Source: Rurimicrobium sp040387755
GTDB lineage: Bacteria; Bacteroidota; Bacteroidia; Chitinophagales; Chitinophagaceae
Length of the DNA stretch: 64,000 nt
NCBI GenBank assembly: GCA_040387755.1
Contig: JAZKDB010000002.1
Location: 1,860,001-1,924,000 of the forward strand
Direction: 5' to 3'
Below are positions 44,293-53,362 of this stretch, in pieces. The translations under genes were made by a program, and so were the position numbers. Positions within the stretch are counted from its first letter, which is position 1. Each line of letters starts with the position of its first letter. Below the pieces are notes generated by a model. It saw nothing but the letters and a program-made list of their open reading frames with translations, ran no database searches and was not told the origin of the DNA.

Positions 44293-45234
44293 ATGGACCA
44301 GGAAATAAATCAATCAGGCAGTACGACTACGACAACCATTGCTGCACCTAAAAAGTACAACAAGTTATTAATTGGCTTGTTAGCACTATCGCTTGCAGGT
44401 AATGGCTACTTAATCGTCAGTAAAAATAAAGTAACAGAGCAAAATAATTTTCTGATTTCAGAAAATACTGATATTAGTGAAGCAAAGGATACGTTGCAAA
44501 ACCAATATGATGCAGCTCTTGCACGCCTCGACGATTTAACGGGTAAAAATGCAGAACTGGATCAAATGGTCAAAGACAAAGACGGTGAACTGTCTAAGTT
44601 AAAATCAGAAATCAGAGCCTTGTTGGGCAAGAAAAATGCAACCATTGCAGATCTTAAAAAGGCTCAGTCGCTTATCGGCACCCTGAAAGGCAAAGTGAAA
44701 ACGTATGAAGAACGTATTGCCGAATTGGAAACGGCAAATACAGAATTGACTACGGAGAATACAAATCTGAACAAGGCAAATGATTCTGTATCTTCTGAGG
44801 CTACCAAACTTAAAAAACTAGGCTCAGTACTCCACATATCTAATATTAAAATGGAACCTATTAACGTAAAAGGTAATGGGGACAAAGAGGTAAGCACCAC
44901 TAAGGCGAAAAGAGTAGATATATTAAGAGTTGTATTTGATATCGATGAAAACAGAATTGTAGAAAGTGGTACAAATGAAATATTTGTTGTTATCGAAGGG
45001 CCAGAAGGTAAATTGTTAAGTAATGCAGCCTATGGCTCTGGTACAACTACAGATTCTGAAGGAAACACCATGAATTATACAGTGGTAAAGAGAGTTAACC
45101 TTGAGAAAGGGCAGAGAATGACCAATGTAAGTGTAGATTGGAAGCAGGAAAGCAACTATCAAAAAGGAGATTATAATATTAGTTTTTATAATGGTGGATA
45201 CAAAATCGGTTCCGGAAGCGTTCAGTTACGATAA
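44293..45234 (+). CDS. Single-pass membrane protein with long coiled coil
   Basis: A 313-residue protein. One membrane segment (LLIGLLALSLAGNGYLIVS, about 25-43) is followed by a coiled coil (about 48-170: NQYDAALARLDDLTGKNAEL, LSKLKSEIRALLGKKNATIA) and a C-terminal beta domain (about 185-313: RVDILRVVFDIDENRIVES, IFVVIEGPEGKLLSNAAYGS). Not recognised by family. It could be a periplasmic or cytoplasmic scaffold; orientation is not determined. A hairpin terminator follows. Confidence 0.75.
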   Translation: MDQEINQSGSTTTTTIAAPKKYNKLLIGLLALSLAGNGYLIVSKNKVTEQNNFLISENTDISEAKDTLQNQYDAALARLDDLTGKNAELDQMVKDKDGELSKLKSEIRALLGKKNATIADLKKAQSLIGTLKGKVKTYEERIAELETANTELTTENTNLNKANDSVSSEATKLKKLGSVLHISNIKMEPINVKGNGDKEVSTTKAKRVDILRVVFDIDENRIVESGTNEIFVVIEGPEGKLLSNAAYGSGTTTDSEGNTMNYTVVKRVNLEKGQRMTNVSVDWKQESNYQKGDYNISFYNGGYKIGSGSVQLR

Positions 45235-45254
45235 ATTCCCATTTAAATACGTTT

Positions 45255-45294
45255 ACAAAGGGCTCAGGGTTTATCCTGAGCCCTTTGTTTTTTT
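45255..45294 (+). terminator. Terminator after the coiled-coil protein gene
   Basis: 14-bp stem (45255-45268 with 45275-45288), core AAAGGGCTCAGG, then a T-run. Confidence 0.85.
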
Positions 45295-45466
45295 AAGCTT
45301 ATGTGGAAATAATAATTTGTTTTTTCAAATAATAATTTTAACTTGCTGCTCCAACGCATTGTCTGTTTTAAGAAAACTATAACAGCCTGATGCAGGTAAT
45401 AAAAGGAGAATGCCGAAAATCCTATCTTAGAGTAAGCGCCATTTATTCAGTCTAAACCTGATTGTT

Positions 45467-48094
45467 ATGAAAAAACTATTTACCTTTTTCAAAGCAACTA
45501 CCCTATTGCTTTCCTTATTGTTTTCAATGAGTTCAACTGCACAGAAAATCAGTTGCCCGCTTATTGTTAACCCCTTTTTAAGAGACTATTTGTATCTGAG
45601 TACGGGAACAAGTGTTGATGATATCGAAACAGATGAGGCAACTAAAACAATTCCAATTGGTTTCACATTTAGAATTGGAGTTTGTGGCTCAAAAAAATCT
45701 TATACCAATATTCAGGTTTCCTCCAATGGATGGGCTAAATTGGTAGGTGTGGCGACTTCTGGTGCTGCTCCTAACTCTAACTCAACTATCGGCTTCACAA
45801 TGTGGCCCGGATTTGGCGTTTTCTGGGGTAATCTTAGTGGTACAGGTGGCGAAGCGAGTTACGAAACTGAGTTATTGCCATCAGGCCTTAAAGTATTTAC
45901 CATGGAATGGAAAAACTGGAGATGGGATCCTACCGCTACTACCGCTTGTATTTCTTTTCAATTGAAATTATACGAAGGAAGTGACATCGCAGAATATTGT
46001 TATAAAACAGAGTCAGGTAGTATTGCTGGTACAAATACCGCTACTATCTGTTACGTAGACAATAAACCTCCGGCAACTGTTGCTGCTACCTGTTATGACT
46101 TTATCATCTTTACCGGTATTGGTCCGGTACCGGTTGTTAACAGAAGCGGAGCCTGGGGTCCGGGTTTAACTACTATACCACCAAACAATCAGGTATATCA
46201 GTTTTATCAATCCTGCTGCGGTAAGCCAACTGCTGGAGTTATCAGTCAACCTGATAGTGTGTGTGCCGGTTCTCCATTTACAGCAAAAACTGCAGGCACT
46301 ACACCAAATCCGTTTGCAACATATGGCGTGAGATATCAATGGCAAGTAGCCGCAAGTGCTACCGGCCCTTGGGTAGATTTGGGTACTTCTATTACCCAAG
46401 ACTTTACTTCAGGTATTTATAATGACACTTTTTTGCGTATGATTGTAATATGTGACAGTTCGAACCTCAGCGATACTACTCCTGTGAAACATATTACATT
46501 GATTACCCAATCTTACAACTGTTATTGTTATTCTTCAGCAACCAATGATGTCCTTACTGTAAATATTGGGAATATCAAATTAATTACTTCCGGAAAAGAC
46601 ACCTTGTTAAATAACGGTGTGGCAAGTCCTTCGTTCATTAACAAAGGTCCTTATCGTCCTTATACGCTCTTTACCGGCTTAAGACCAATAAAGGAAATCA
46701 ACAGGGATACCACATATACCTTCTCGGTCATGGGGGTCACACGGGATACCTTTGCATTCAGTTCTTCGGGGGTTGCTCTTTACATTGATTATAATAATGA
46801 TGGTGCTTATAATGCCGCTACCGAACTGGCAGCCTTTAAAATTATCAGTGGTACAAGTTCTTCTTTCATTACATCATTTGCCGTACCTACAACAGCTGTT
46901 TTAGATACCGTAGGTATGAGGGTTATTTTGAAAAAAGGAGCAGCAACTTCAGCAGATGTGCCGCCATGTGGAACCTATGCTGATGGTGAAACGGAAGATT
47001 ACTTAATCAATATCACCAATCCTACCTGTCCGGGTCCGCTAAGCGCTGGAACAGCCTATATTTCGGATACATCAATTTGTGATGGTTATTCTACGATGGT
47101 ATGGGATACAGCACATGCAAAAAACATGGCTAAAATGCATTGGGAGTGGGAATATTCTTTAGACAATGTCATCTGGGCAAATGTACCCGGATCTAAATTT
47201 AAAGATACGATAGAACCGGTTGTTCGTCAATCAACTTACTATAGATTAAGAATGGTTTGTGAATATACCCAAGACACAATTTATTCAAACAAGACCTTTA
47301 TTAAGCTGAAGGCCCCATACAAATGTTATTGCTACAGTTTGGCCGGAGGAAAATCAAGTGATAGCTCAGATATCTCTACGGTAATTTTAGGAACCTTCAC
47401 CGCTAATACAGGAGGCCCTCATCTTAAAAATCCGAAATCAATCCGTATGCGTACAGATTATACAGATTTGCCAGCAATAGAATTGTATTCTCAGGATACA
47501 TACCCGATAGCGGTTTATCATACGTTGAAAACAACCAGTCATGCTGACGCTAAAATATCAGTATTCATGGATTTCAACCATAATCTTAAATATGATGGGG
47601 CATCTGAAATGATTTGGTCTAAAACCACATCTTCAACAGACTTCTACCCACATGATAACATCACAATTCCCGTTGCTGTTATCCCAAATGTGGAAACAGG
47701 TATGCGTGTTGTGTTGAATAACGATTTGGGATCAGGAAATCCTAATGATATTGGATGCGATGAATTTGTTTCAGGTGAAATAGAAGACTTCCTGCTTATC
47801 TTCCGCAGAAAAAGTACAGGGATTGGTGAAATTACCAATGTGGATAATCTTCAAATTTATCCTAACCCTAATAATGGTCAATTTACTATTTCTTTCAAAG
47901 CTGTTAAAGCAATCAAAGAGGCAACAGTAATGGTTACCAATATTACAGGTCAACAGATTTACAGCGAAAGCTACACAAATATTAACAGTACCTTCAATAA
48001 GGGTGTAAACTTAGGTGCTCAGCCAGCTGGCGTGTACTTTATTACACTTATTGCTGACGGACAAAAATCAGTGAATAAATTGATTATTCGCTAA
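45467..48094 (+). CDS. T9SS-secreted protein with two GEVED domains
   Basis: An 875-residue exported protein. The signal peptide (about 1-25, SSTAQ) is followed by a beta-rich N-terminal part (about 30-230). An Ig-like stretch precedes each of two GEVED domains at about 400-525 (YIDYNNDGAYNAATEL, DGETEDYLINI) and 660-785 (FMDFNHNLKYDGASEM, SGEIEDFLLIF). The C-terminal 80 residues (LQIYPNPNNGQFTISF, VMVTNITGQQIYSE, QPAGVYFITLIADGQKS) form a type A T9SS sorting domain. Likely a surface adhesin or matrix component. Confidence 0.87.
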   Translation: MKKLFTFFKATTLLLSLLFSMSSTAQKISCPLIVNPFLRDYLYLSTGTSVDDIETDEATKTIPIGFTFRIGVCGSKKSYTNIQVSSNGWAKLVGVATSGAAPNSNSTIGFTMWPGFGVFWGNLSGTGGEASYETELLPSGLKVFTMEWKNWRWDPTATTACISFQLKLYEGSDIAEYCYKTESGSIAGTNTATICYVDNKPPATVAATCYDFIIFTGIGPVPVVNRSGAWGPGLTTIPPNNQVYQFYQSCCGKPTAGVISQPDSVCAGSPFTAKTAGTTPNPFATYGVRYQWQVAASATGPWVDLGTSITQDFTSGIYNDTFLRMIVICDSSNLSDTTPVKHITLITQSYNCYCYSSATNDVLTVNIGNIKLITSGKDTLLNNGVASPSFINKGPYRPYTLFTGLRPIKEINRDTTYTFSVMGVTRDTFAFSSSGVALYIDYNNDGAYNAATELAAFKIISGTSSSFITSFAVPTTAVLDTVGMRVILKKGAATSADVPPCGTYADGETEDYLINITNPTCPGPLSAGTAYISDTSICDGYSTMVWDTAHAKNMAKMHWEWEYSLDNVIWANVPGSKFKDTIEPVVRQSTYYRLRMVCEYTQDTIYSNKTFIKLKAPYKCYCYSLAGGKSSDSSDISTVILGTFTANTGGPHLKNPKSIRMRTDYTDLPAIELYSQDTYPIAVYHTLKTTSHADAKISVFMDFNHNLKYDGASEMIWSKTTSSTDFYPHDNITIPVAVIPNVETGMRVVLNNDLGSGNPNDIGCDEFVSGEIEDFLLIFRRKSTGIGEITNVDNLQIYPNPNNGQFTISFKAVKAIKEATVMVTNITGQQIYSESYTNINSTFNKGVNLGAQPAGVYFITLIADGQKSVNKLIIR

Positions 48095-48122
48095 ATCGGA
48101 ATCCTGTATTTTTAAAAGTTTT

Positions 48123-48158
48123 CAACCCGTTTTCGACTTCCGAAAACGGGTTGTTTTT
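48123..48158 (+). terminator. Terminator after the large GEVED protein gene
   Basis: Perfect 13-bp stem (48123-48135 with 48141-48153), core CAACCCGTTTTCG, then five T. Confidence 0.85.
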
Positions 48159-48194
48159 ATTGTAAAATTCCAGCCAAAAAAATGCTAAATTAAT

Positions 48195-48232
48195 TTTGAA
48201 TTATAAGTTATAAATCTTACCTTCGTAAGGTA
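48195..48232 (+). promoter_or_regulatory. Cold-shock gene promoter with palindrome over the -7 box
   Basis: TTTG (48195-48198), 19 bases, then TACCTTCG (48218-48225), a one-mismatch -7 box. The palindrome TACCTT-CGT-AAGGTA (48218-48232) overlaps it. The expected leader is only about 20 bases, unlike the long leader of E. coli cspA. Confidence 0.5.
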
Positions 48233-48250
48233 TATTTATTCTTAAACACA

Positions 48251-48445
48251 ATGCAACAAGGTAAAGTAAAATTCTTCAATGAAACCAAAGGTTTTGGTTT
48301 CATCACGCCAGATGATGGCACTCAAGACATTTTTGTACACGCTACTGGTCTTATAGACAAGATTCGCGAAAACGACAAAGTATCTTACGAAGTACAGGAT
48401 GGTAAAAAAGGTTTGAATGCGGTAGATGTAAGAATCGCCCACTAA
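48251..48445 (+). CDS. Cold-shock domain protein
   Basis: A 64-residue nucleic-acid chaperone. The RNP1 motif KGFGFI (about 13-18) and RNP2 IFVHAT (about 27-32) bind single-stranded RNA and DNA. MQQGKVKFFNETKGFGFI is the classical start. Length fits the CspA family. It lies between two strong hairpins, so it is monocistronic. Confidence 0.95.
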   Translation: MQQGKVKFFNETKGFGFITPDDGTQDIFVHATGLIDKIRENDKVSYEVQDGKKGLNAVDVRIAH

Positions 48446-48468
48446 TAAAATCTAAAAAACATCATTGC

Positions 48469-48503
48469 AAAAAAGCTTTTCAAGAAATTGAAAAGCTTTT
48501 TTT
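48469..48503 (+). terminator. Terminator after the cold-shock gene
   Basis: 15-bp stem (48469-48483 with 48488-48502), core AAAGCTTTTCAA, with a 4-base loop and T-run. Confidence 0.85.
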
Positions 48504-48572
48504 ATACCCCATATTCAACCCATATAAAGTATAGTAAAGTTGTTATAGAGCAAATGCTTAATACACAAAAGT

Positions 48573-49016
48573 GTGAGCTATTCTTTTAAAGCATTAACTT
48601 TATTCTGCAACAAAAGGTTTAATCAAGTGGGAGGATTAAGGAGAGCAATTGTTTTTTTTGCGGCAGCAGTCTGGATGGGAAACGGACTTTATTGTAAAAT
48701 TCTGAATAGGGTACCCCGTCATCAACAAATAGTTGGTCGTATCTTGAATGTTGATGGACATAATGCAAGCCTGATTACATTACTTATCGGGTTTTTAGAA
48801 GTGTTAATGGCAGTATGGATTCTGATAGGCATCCAAAGACGTTTCAATGTGATTATTCAAATCGTAATTATAGGCATGATGAATATTCTGGAATTTATAC
48901 TAGCCTCCGATTTATTGCTTTGGGGTAAACTAAACGCATTGTTTGCAGGCCTGTTTATCCTGATGATTTTTATTAATGAATTTTATCAACCTCAAAGCAC
49001 TCTGGAAGCCAATTAA
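48573..49016 (+). CDS. DoxX-like membrane protein
   Basis: A 147-codon frame beginning with GTG at 48573; the true start could also be a GTG about 19 codons later (VGGLRRAIVFF). It has four hydrophobic segments and the DoxX-like pattern with an initial GxxRxxx helix (AIVFFAAAVWMGNGLYCKIL) and SLITLLIGFLEVLMAVWILI. The family is of uncertain function, with some members linked to oxidative stress. It overlaps the next gene as TAATG and leads a four-gene unit. Confidence 0.75.
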   Translation: MSYSFKALTLFCNKRFNQVGGLRRAIVFFAAAVWMGNGLYCKILNRVPRHQQIVGRILNVDGHNASLITLLIGFLEVLMAVWILIGIQRRFNVIIQIVIIGMMNILEFILASDLLLWGKLNALFAGLFILMIFINEFYQPQSTLEAN

Positions 49017-49756
49017 TGCTGACATTTCTGAAAAGTCATCCATTTGCAGTAGAAGCTTATTTTGAAAGCTCGGTGGTCGTCACTTATGCCGTTCCCAAAG
49101 AACAACTGTTACCACTTATACCCGAATGCTTAGAGCTAGATACCTACCTGGGTAAATGGGCTTTTTTGGCCGTTGCTTTGGTGCAAACAAAGGACTTAAG
49201 GCCGAAGGGTTTTCCGAAATTTATGGGCAATGATTTTTTGCTTGCCGGTTATAGAATATTTGTTCGTTATACCAATAGGGCTGGCAAGAGGCTAAGAGGG
49301 TTGTACATACTGAAATCGGAAACGGATAGCAAGAAGATGGAATTGTTGGGTAATTTATTAACGCAATATAAGTACAGCCAAACTGATGTTTCGTGTCAGG
49401 AATATCAGGACAGAAGTGAAATCAGTTCCATCAACTCAAAGTTCAAAATCGTCTATGACCACGCGGAAGAATTAATAGAATTACCAGAGCATTCACCTTT
49501 TGCTGATTGGGCCGAAGCAAGAAGATATGCAGGCCCATTGCCTTTTACATTTAGTTTTGATAAGGAAACAAGGAAAGTATTGATTATTGAAGGTGTAAGA
49601 CAAAATTGGAAGCCCCGGCCATTAAGGCTTTTAGAAAACCGTTTCGATTTCTTACAGGAACTTGGTTTACACCAACCAGTTTTGGCTAATGCTTTTATTA
49701 TCAGAGACATCCCTTATCACTGGAAAAAGGGCAAAACAGAAATATGGAAACCATGA
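49016..49756 (+). CDS. DUF2071/YqjF-family protein
   Basis: A 246-residue soluble protein. Family-typical features are an N-terminal ESSVVVTYAVPKEQLLPLIP, an internal AFLAVALVQTKDLRPKGFPK, the GNDFLLAGYRIFVRY strand and a C-terminal RLLENRFDFLQELGL. Function unknown. It overlaps the DoxX-like gene by one base and the next gene by 13 bases, so it is part of one transcript. In other genomes DUF2071 genes occur beside DoxX genes. Confidence 0.8.
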   Translation: MLTFLKSHPFAVEAYFESSVVVTYAVPKEQLLPLIPECLELDTYLGKWAFLAVALVQTKDLRPKGFPKFMGNDFLLAGYRIFVRYTNRAGKRLRGLYILKSETDSKKMELLGNLLTQYKYSQTDVSCQEYQDRSEISSINSKFKIVYDHAEELIELPEHSPFADWAEARRYAGPLPFTFSFDKETRKVLIIEGVRQNWKPRPLRLLENRFDFLQELGLHQPVLANAFIIRDIPYHWKKGKTEIWKP

Positions 49757-50502
49757 GAAAATCATTTCAGGGCGTTATGAATATCATTCGCTTTAATTGC
49801 CATTTATATTTCATAGCATTGGCAGTGATTATCTTTTTGTTTTCTTTAGCCATTTATGCAAATGGTACTATTTACCTGTTCTGCATTACTGTCGCTTTGT
49901 TGACTTTGGTAGTGATATCAGTATCTCTGGTAGCCTCGTTTTATATTTATGATTTTTCAGCGCTATATAGTTTGAATTGGATATCGGCAGACGGTACAGA
50001 AAGAAGGATTGTCAATATTCATGCCGGATTCGACGAAACAAGCAGCCTCCTTCAAGAAAAATTTGGTAAGGCAGAATTGAAGGTCCTTGATTTCTATAAT
50101 CCCTTATTGCATACCGAGATTTCTATCCGTCGTGCCAGAAAAGCCTATCCACCTTTTCCTGATACAAGACACATAAGTACATCTGATACAAAACTTGTGG
50201 ATGACAGTACGGATAAGATATTTGTAATTTTTGCAGCTCACGAAATCAGAGAGGAAGAGGAACGAGTTTGCTTCTTCAGAGAATTAGGTAAAAAATTGAG
50301 TGCAAATGGGCAAATTTATGTTACAGAACACTTGAGGGATCTTCCAAATTTTTTGGCATACAATTTGGGGTTCTTTCATTTTTATTCCGGAAAAACCTGG
50401 CGCAGCACATTCGTAAACGCCAATCTTGAAGTAATCAGGGAAATAAAGACCACACCATTCATTACAACATTTATTCTGCGCAAAAATGGAAATACACTTT
50501 AA
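49744..50502 (+). CDS. Membrane-attached methyltransferase-like protein
   Basis: A 252-residue protein. Two N-terminal hydrophobic segments (about 18-65: FIALAVIIFLFSLAIYANG, LLTLVVISVSLVASFYIY) precede a domain with a SAM-methyltransferase-like run: IVNIHAGFDETSSLLQ, KVLDFYNPLLHTEISIRRAR, KIFVIFAAHEIREEEERVCF, LSANGQIYVTEHLRD. The usual GxGxG loop is not clear, so activity is uncertain. An in-frame ATG at 49753 is an alternative start. It overlaps its neighbours on both sides. Confidence 0.7.
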   Translation: METMRKSFQGVMNIIRFNCHLYFIALAVIIFLFSLAIYANGTIYLFCITVALLTLVVISVSLVASFYIYDFSALYSLNWISADGTERRIVNIHAGFDETSSLLQEKFGKAELKVLDFYNPLLHTEISIRRARKAYPPFPDTRHISTSDTKLVDDSTDKIFVIFAAHEIREEEERVCFFRELGKKLSANGQIYVTEHLRDLPNFLAYNLGFFHFYSGKTWRSTFVNANLEVIREIKTTPFITTFILRKNGNTL

Positions 50503-50881
50503 AATAATCGGAGTGCTGCTAATGGCATTGGCACTGTTGCATTTGGGTTTTCCTGCCTATTTTAACTGGACCACAGAGTTAAAAAAATTAAACCTCATCA
50601 ACAGACAGATGATGCAGGTTCATACTTTTTTTATTGCATTGACAGTGCTATTGATGGGTCTTTTATGCCTATCTGCATCAACGGAGCTTACGACAACAGG
50701 TCTAGGGAAAAAGCTCTCTTTTGGTCTGGGTGTTTTTTGGCTGATCAGATTGCTGATACAGTTCTTTGGATATTCTTCTGCATTGTGGAAAGGGAAGCAA
50801 CGCGAAACAGTGATACACATTTTCTTCTCCCTTACTTGGATGTATTTTTCCTTCTGCTTTTTCTTGGCTGCATTGACTTAA
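50486..50881 (+). CDS. Small four-segment membrane protein
   Basis: A 131-residue protein with four hydrophobic segments (IGVLLMALALLHLGFPAYF, HTFFIALTVLLMGLLCLSAS, FGLGVFWLIRLLIQFFGYS, FFSLTWMYFSFCFFLAALT). Not recognised. It is last in the DoxX/DUF2071/methyltransferase-like unit, overlapping the previous gene by 17 bases. It ends 3 bases before the convergent RsmB-like gene. Confidence 0.75.
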   Translation: MEIHFKIIGVLLMALALLHLGFPAYFNWTTELKKLNLINRQMMQVHTFFIALTVLLMGLLCLSASTELTTTGLGKKLSFGLGVFWLIRLLIQFFGYSSALWKGKQRETVIHIFFSLTWMYFSFCFFLAALT

Positions 50882-50884
50882 TTA

Positions 50885-52054
50885 TCAGGTTTGTTCCATC
50901 ACCGCAACAAACATACTATCCGCACCAATTGTTAGTCCGTTGATGAGCTTTTGTTCCAATAATTTCAATCCTGGGTTTTGTTCTAAAACAGATTGCACAA
51001 CATCTTCATTTTCTTGCCTGAAAACAGAACAGGTGATATATACAAAGCTGCCACCAACACTTAGGTATTGAACAGCATTTTGGGCAATGTTTTTCTGCCT
51101 TTCTGAAAAGTCAATCAATGTGTTGTGGTCGAAGAAATACAATTGCTCAGGCGTGCGCGCCCATGTACCCGAACCGGAGCAAGGCACATCAGCAATGATA
51201 TGCTCAAAACTTCTGTTGCCCAACACCGTTTTTGTCTGTTCTGTATCGGCCGCAGATAACAAAAGACGTTCGGGCATAGCATATCCATACAGTTGAAAGC
51301 GCTCCGCAAGGTTATCCAGAATGCTCTTGCGCACATCACTTACGCACAATGCAGCATTAGGTGCAATATCCTTTACCAGCAGTGATTTTCCTCCGGCACC
51401 GCTGCAACAATCCCAGCAACTTTCTCTGTCTTTTACTCTGAAATAGCGGGCTGTTTTTTGAGAAGAGGCATCCTGCGTCCGATACATTTTTTCGGATAGT
51501 ATTTTTTCAACAGGCGAGCCATTAGCCAGCGAAATACAATAATCTTCAAGCTCAACAAAAGAAAGCGATGCTGTGTCTAATAGTTCTTTAACCTGGGTAT
51601 AGTATTTAGGTACAACCCGTATAAAAAGTTTGGGTCTATGCAACATAGAACGCAACCAATCGTCCCTTTTTATTCCATCCGAAAAAGGAATGTCCATATC
51701 AAACAAAGCATTCAAATCAAAGTCAATTCCCTGTTTGCCGAGCAGTGTAAGATTAGCATCAAAGTTCTGACCATAGAAGGTCCGCAATTGTTCCGGCAAT
51801 ATTTTTTCAATGTGGGCTAAATGACTTTCTGCCAATAACAAGGATGCATCTGTCTTTTCTGCATTGCTTAGACCTTTAGGCAGTAATCCTTTTGCGCAAC
51901 GATAATAGCAATAGGCCATTTCAGAAAGCATTTTTCTGTCTCTGCTGCCCAATACAGGATGTTTCTTGAAATAGAATTTCAGAAAATTAGCCAAAGGCAT
52001 ATCGCCTTTATACATTTGGAGAATAATGCCGATATGTTGATGGATGTAGCGCAT
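50885..52054 (-). CDS. RsmB/NOP-family RNA cytosine-C5 methyltransferase
   Basis: A 389-residue enzyme from the ATG at 52054 (MRYIHQHIGIIL); a longer frame from 52096 has an unlikely start. It transfers a methyl group from SAM to a cytosine of rRNA or tRNA. Motifs are CWDCCSGAGGKSLLVKDI (SAM loop), DVPCSGSGTWARTPEQ (motif IV, with the releasing cysteine) and YITCSVFRQENEDVV (motif VI, with the catalytic cysteine). The exact target is unknown. It is divergent from the MFS gene. Confidence 0.88.
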   Translation of the reverse strand: MRYIHQHIGIILQMYKGDMPLANFLKFYFKKHPVLGSRDRKMLSEMAYCYYRCAKGLLPKGLSNAEKTDASLLLAESHLAHIEKILPEQLRTFYGQNFDANLTLLGKQGIDFDLNALFDMDIPFSDGIKRDDWLRSMLHRPKLFIRVVPKYYTQVKELLDTASLSFVELEDYCISLANGSPVEKILSEKMYRTQDASSQKTARYFRVKDRESCWDCCSGAGGKSLLVKDIAPNAALCVSDVRKSILDNLAERFQLYGYAMPERLLLSAADTEQTKTVLGNRSFEHIIADVPCSGSGTWARTPEQLYFFDHNTLIDFSERQKNIAQNAVQYLSVGGSFVYITCSVFRQENEDVVQSVLEQNPGLKLLEQKLINGLTIGADSMFVAVMEQT

Positions 52055-52135
52055 TTGCCCTGCGAAGATAATTCTGTCGTGGCATTCATTTTTCAAATAA
52101 TAATTTTACTTTGCTACTTCTAGGAAATTAAAATT

Positions 52136-53356
52136 ATGAATCATACCAAGAATGTACGTTTGTTGATTGTCATTGCTGCGCTGGGCTATTTTGTAGACGT
52201 ATATGACCTGATATTATTTATCATTGTTAGGCAACCCAGCCTTCAGGCATTGGGCTTTAGTGGTGCAGAATTGACACAGAAAGGCATTACATTGCTTAAC
52301 CTGCAAATGTTAGGCATGTTAATCGGTGGTATTGTTTGGGGTATATTAGGCGATAAAAAGGGAAGGCTCTCTGTTTTGTTTGGGACGATTCTATTATACT
52401 CATTGGCCAATCTGGCCAATGGAATGATTACCAACATCGGACAGTATTATGTACTTCGTTTTATAGCAGGCTTTGGTCTTGCCGGCGAGTTGGGTATTGG
52501 TATCACCCTTATTGCTGAAGTGATGAAAAAGGAACATCGAGGTATTGGTACAACAATAGTATCCGGTATCGGCATCGCAGGCGCTGTGGTAGGCTTTTTG
52601 GTAGCCGACAAGTTTGATTGGCGTGTGGCCTATTATGTTGGGGGCGGAATGGGTCTGTTGCTTTTGTTACTGAGGGTTTCTGTGGCAGAGTCTGGTATGT
52701 TTCATAATGCAAAAAGCAGCGAAGTAAAAAGAGGAAGTTTTTTCGATTTTTTGGCCGTGAGAGCAAATTTTATCAAGTATATACGTTGCATTTTTGTAGG
52801 TATTCCGGTATGGTTTACCATTGGTATTCTAGTAACACTGGCTACCGAGTTTGCAGAAGCTTTAGGTGTACAAGGTATAGTGACCGGCAGTAAGGCCGTG
52901 ATGTACCATTATATTGGAGCATCAGCCGGAGCTTTCCTAACCGGCTTTATCAGCCAGCGTCTGCGCTCCCGCAAAAAAGCGCTATTAATTGCGCTTAGTG
53001 GACTTTCAATTATGTTATGTGTATTAATGATGAGTAAAGGTGTAAGCAACACCACTTTTTATTGGCTTTTGCTCATTGTGGGTTTGCCAAATGGTTATTG
53101 GTCGGTCTTTATGGCTTCGGCCTCCGAGCAGTTTGGCACCAATATTCGTGCTACAGTCACCACCAGCGCACCCAATTTTGTCCGGGGTGCTGTAGTACTC
53201 CTGACCACTATTTTTGGTTATTTAAATAACGAGGCCGGAATGGGTTTTGTAGGTGCTGCGAGTCTTATCGGTGCAGTGGTGATGGCTCTGGCTATTTTTT
53301 CTACCATCAATACGCAGGATACTTTTCATAAAGACCTGGATTATATTGAAGGGTAA
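52136..53356 (+). CDS. MFS transporter of the metabolite:H+ symporter type
   Basis: A 406-residue polytopic transporter with about twelve hydrophobic segments. The N-terminal GYFVDVYDLILFIIV (about 17-31), the loop WGILGDKKGRLSVLFG carrying the family GxxxDxxGRRx motif, and RFIAGFGLAGELGIGITLI point to the sugar/organic-acid symporter group. The substrate is unknown. It converges on the OmpA-like gene 6 bases away. Confidence 0.85.
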   Translation: MNHTKNVRLLIVIAALGYFVDVYDLILFIIVRQPSLQALGFSGAELTQKGITLLNLQMLGMLIGGIVWGILGDKKGRLSVLFGTILLYSLANLANGMITNIGQYYVLRFIAGFGLAGELGIGITLIAEVMKKEHRGIGTTIVSGIGIAGAVVGFLVADKFDWRVAYYVGGGMGLLLLLLRVSVAESGMFHNAKSSEVKRGSFFDFLAVRANFIKYIRCIFVGIPVWFTIGILVTLATEFAEALGVQGIVTGSKAVMYHYIGASAGAFLTGFISQRLRSRKKALLIALSGLSIMLCVLMMSKGVSNTTFYWLLLIVGLPNGYWSVFMASASEQFGTNIRATVTTSAPNFVRGAVVLLTTIFGYLNNEAGMGFVGAASLIGAVVMALAIFSTINTQDTFHKDLDYIEG

Positions 53357-53362
53357 TCAGGT

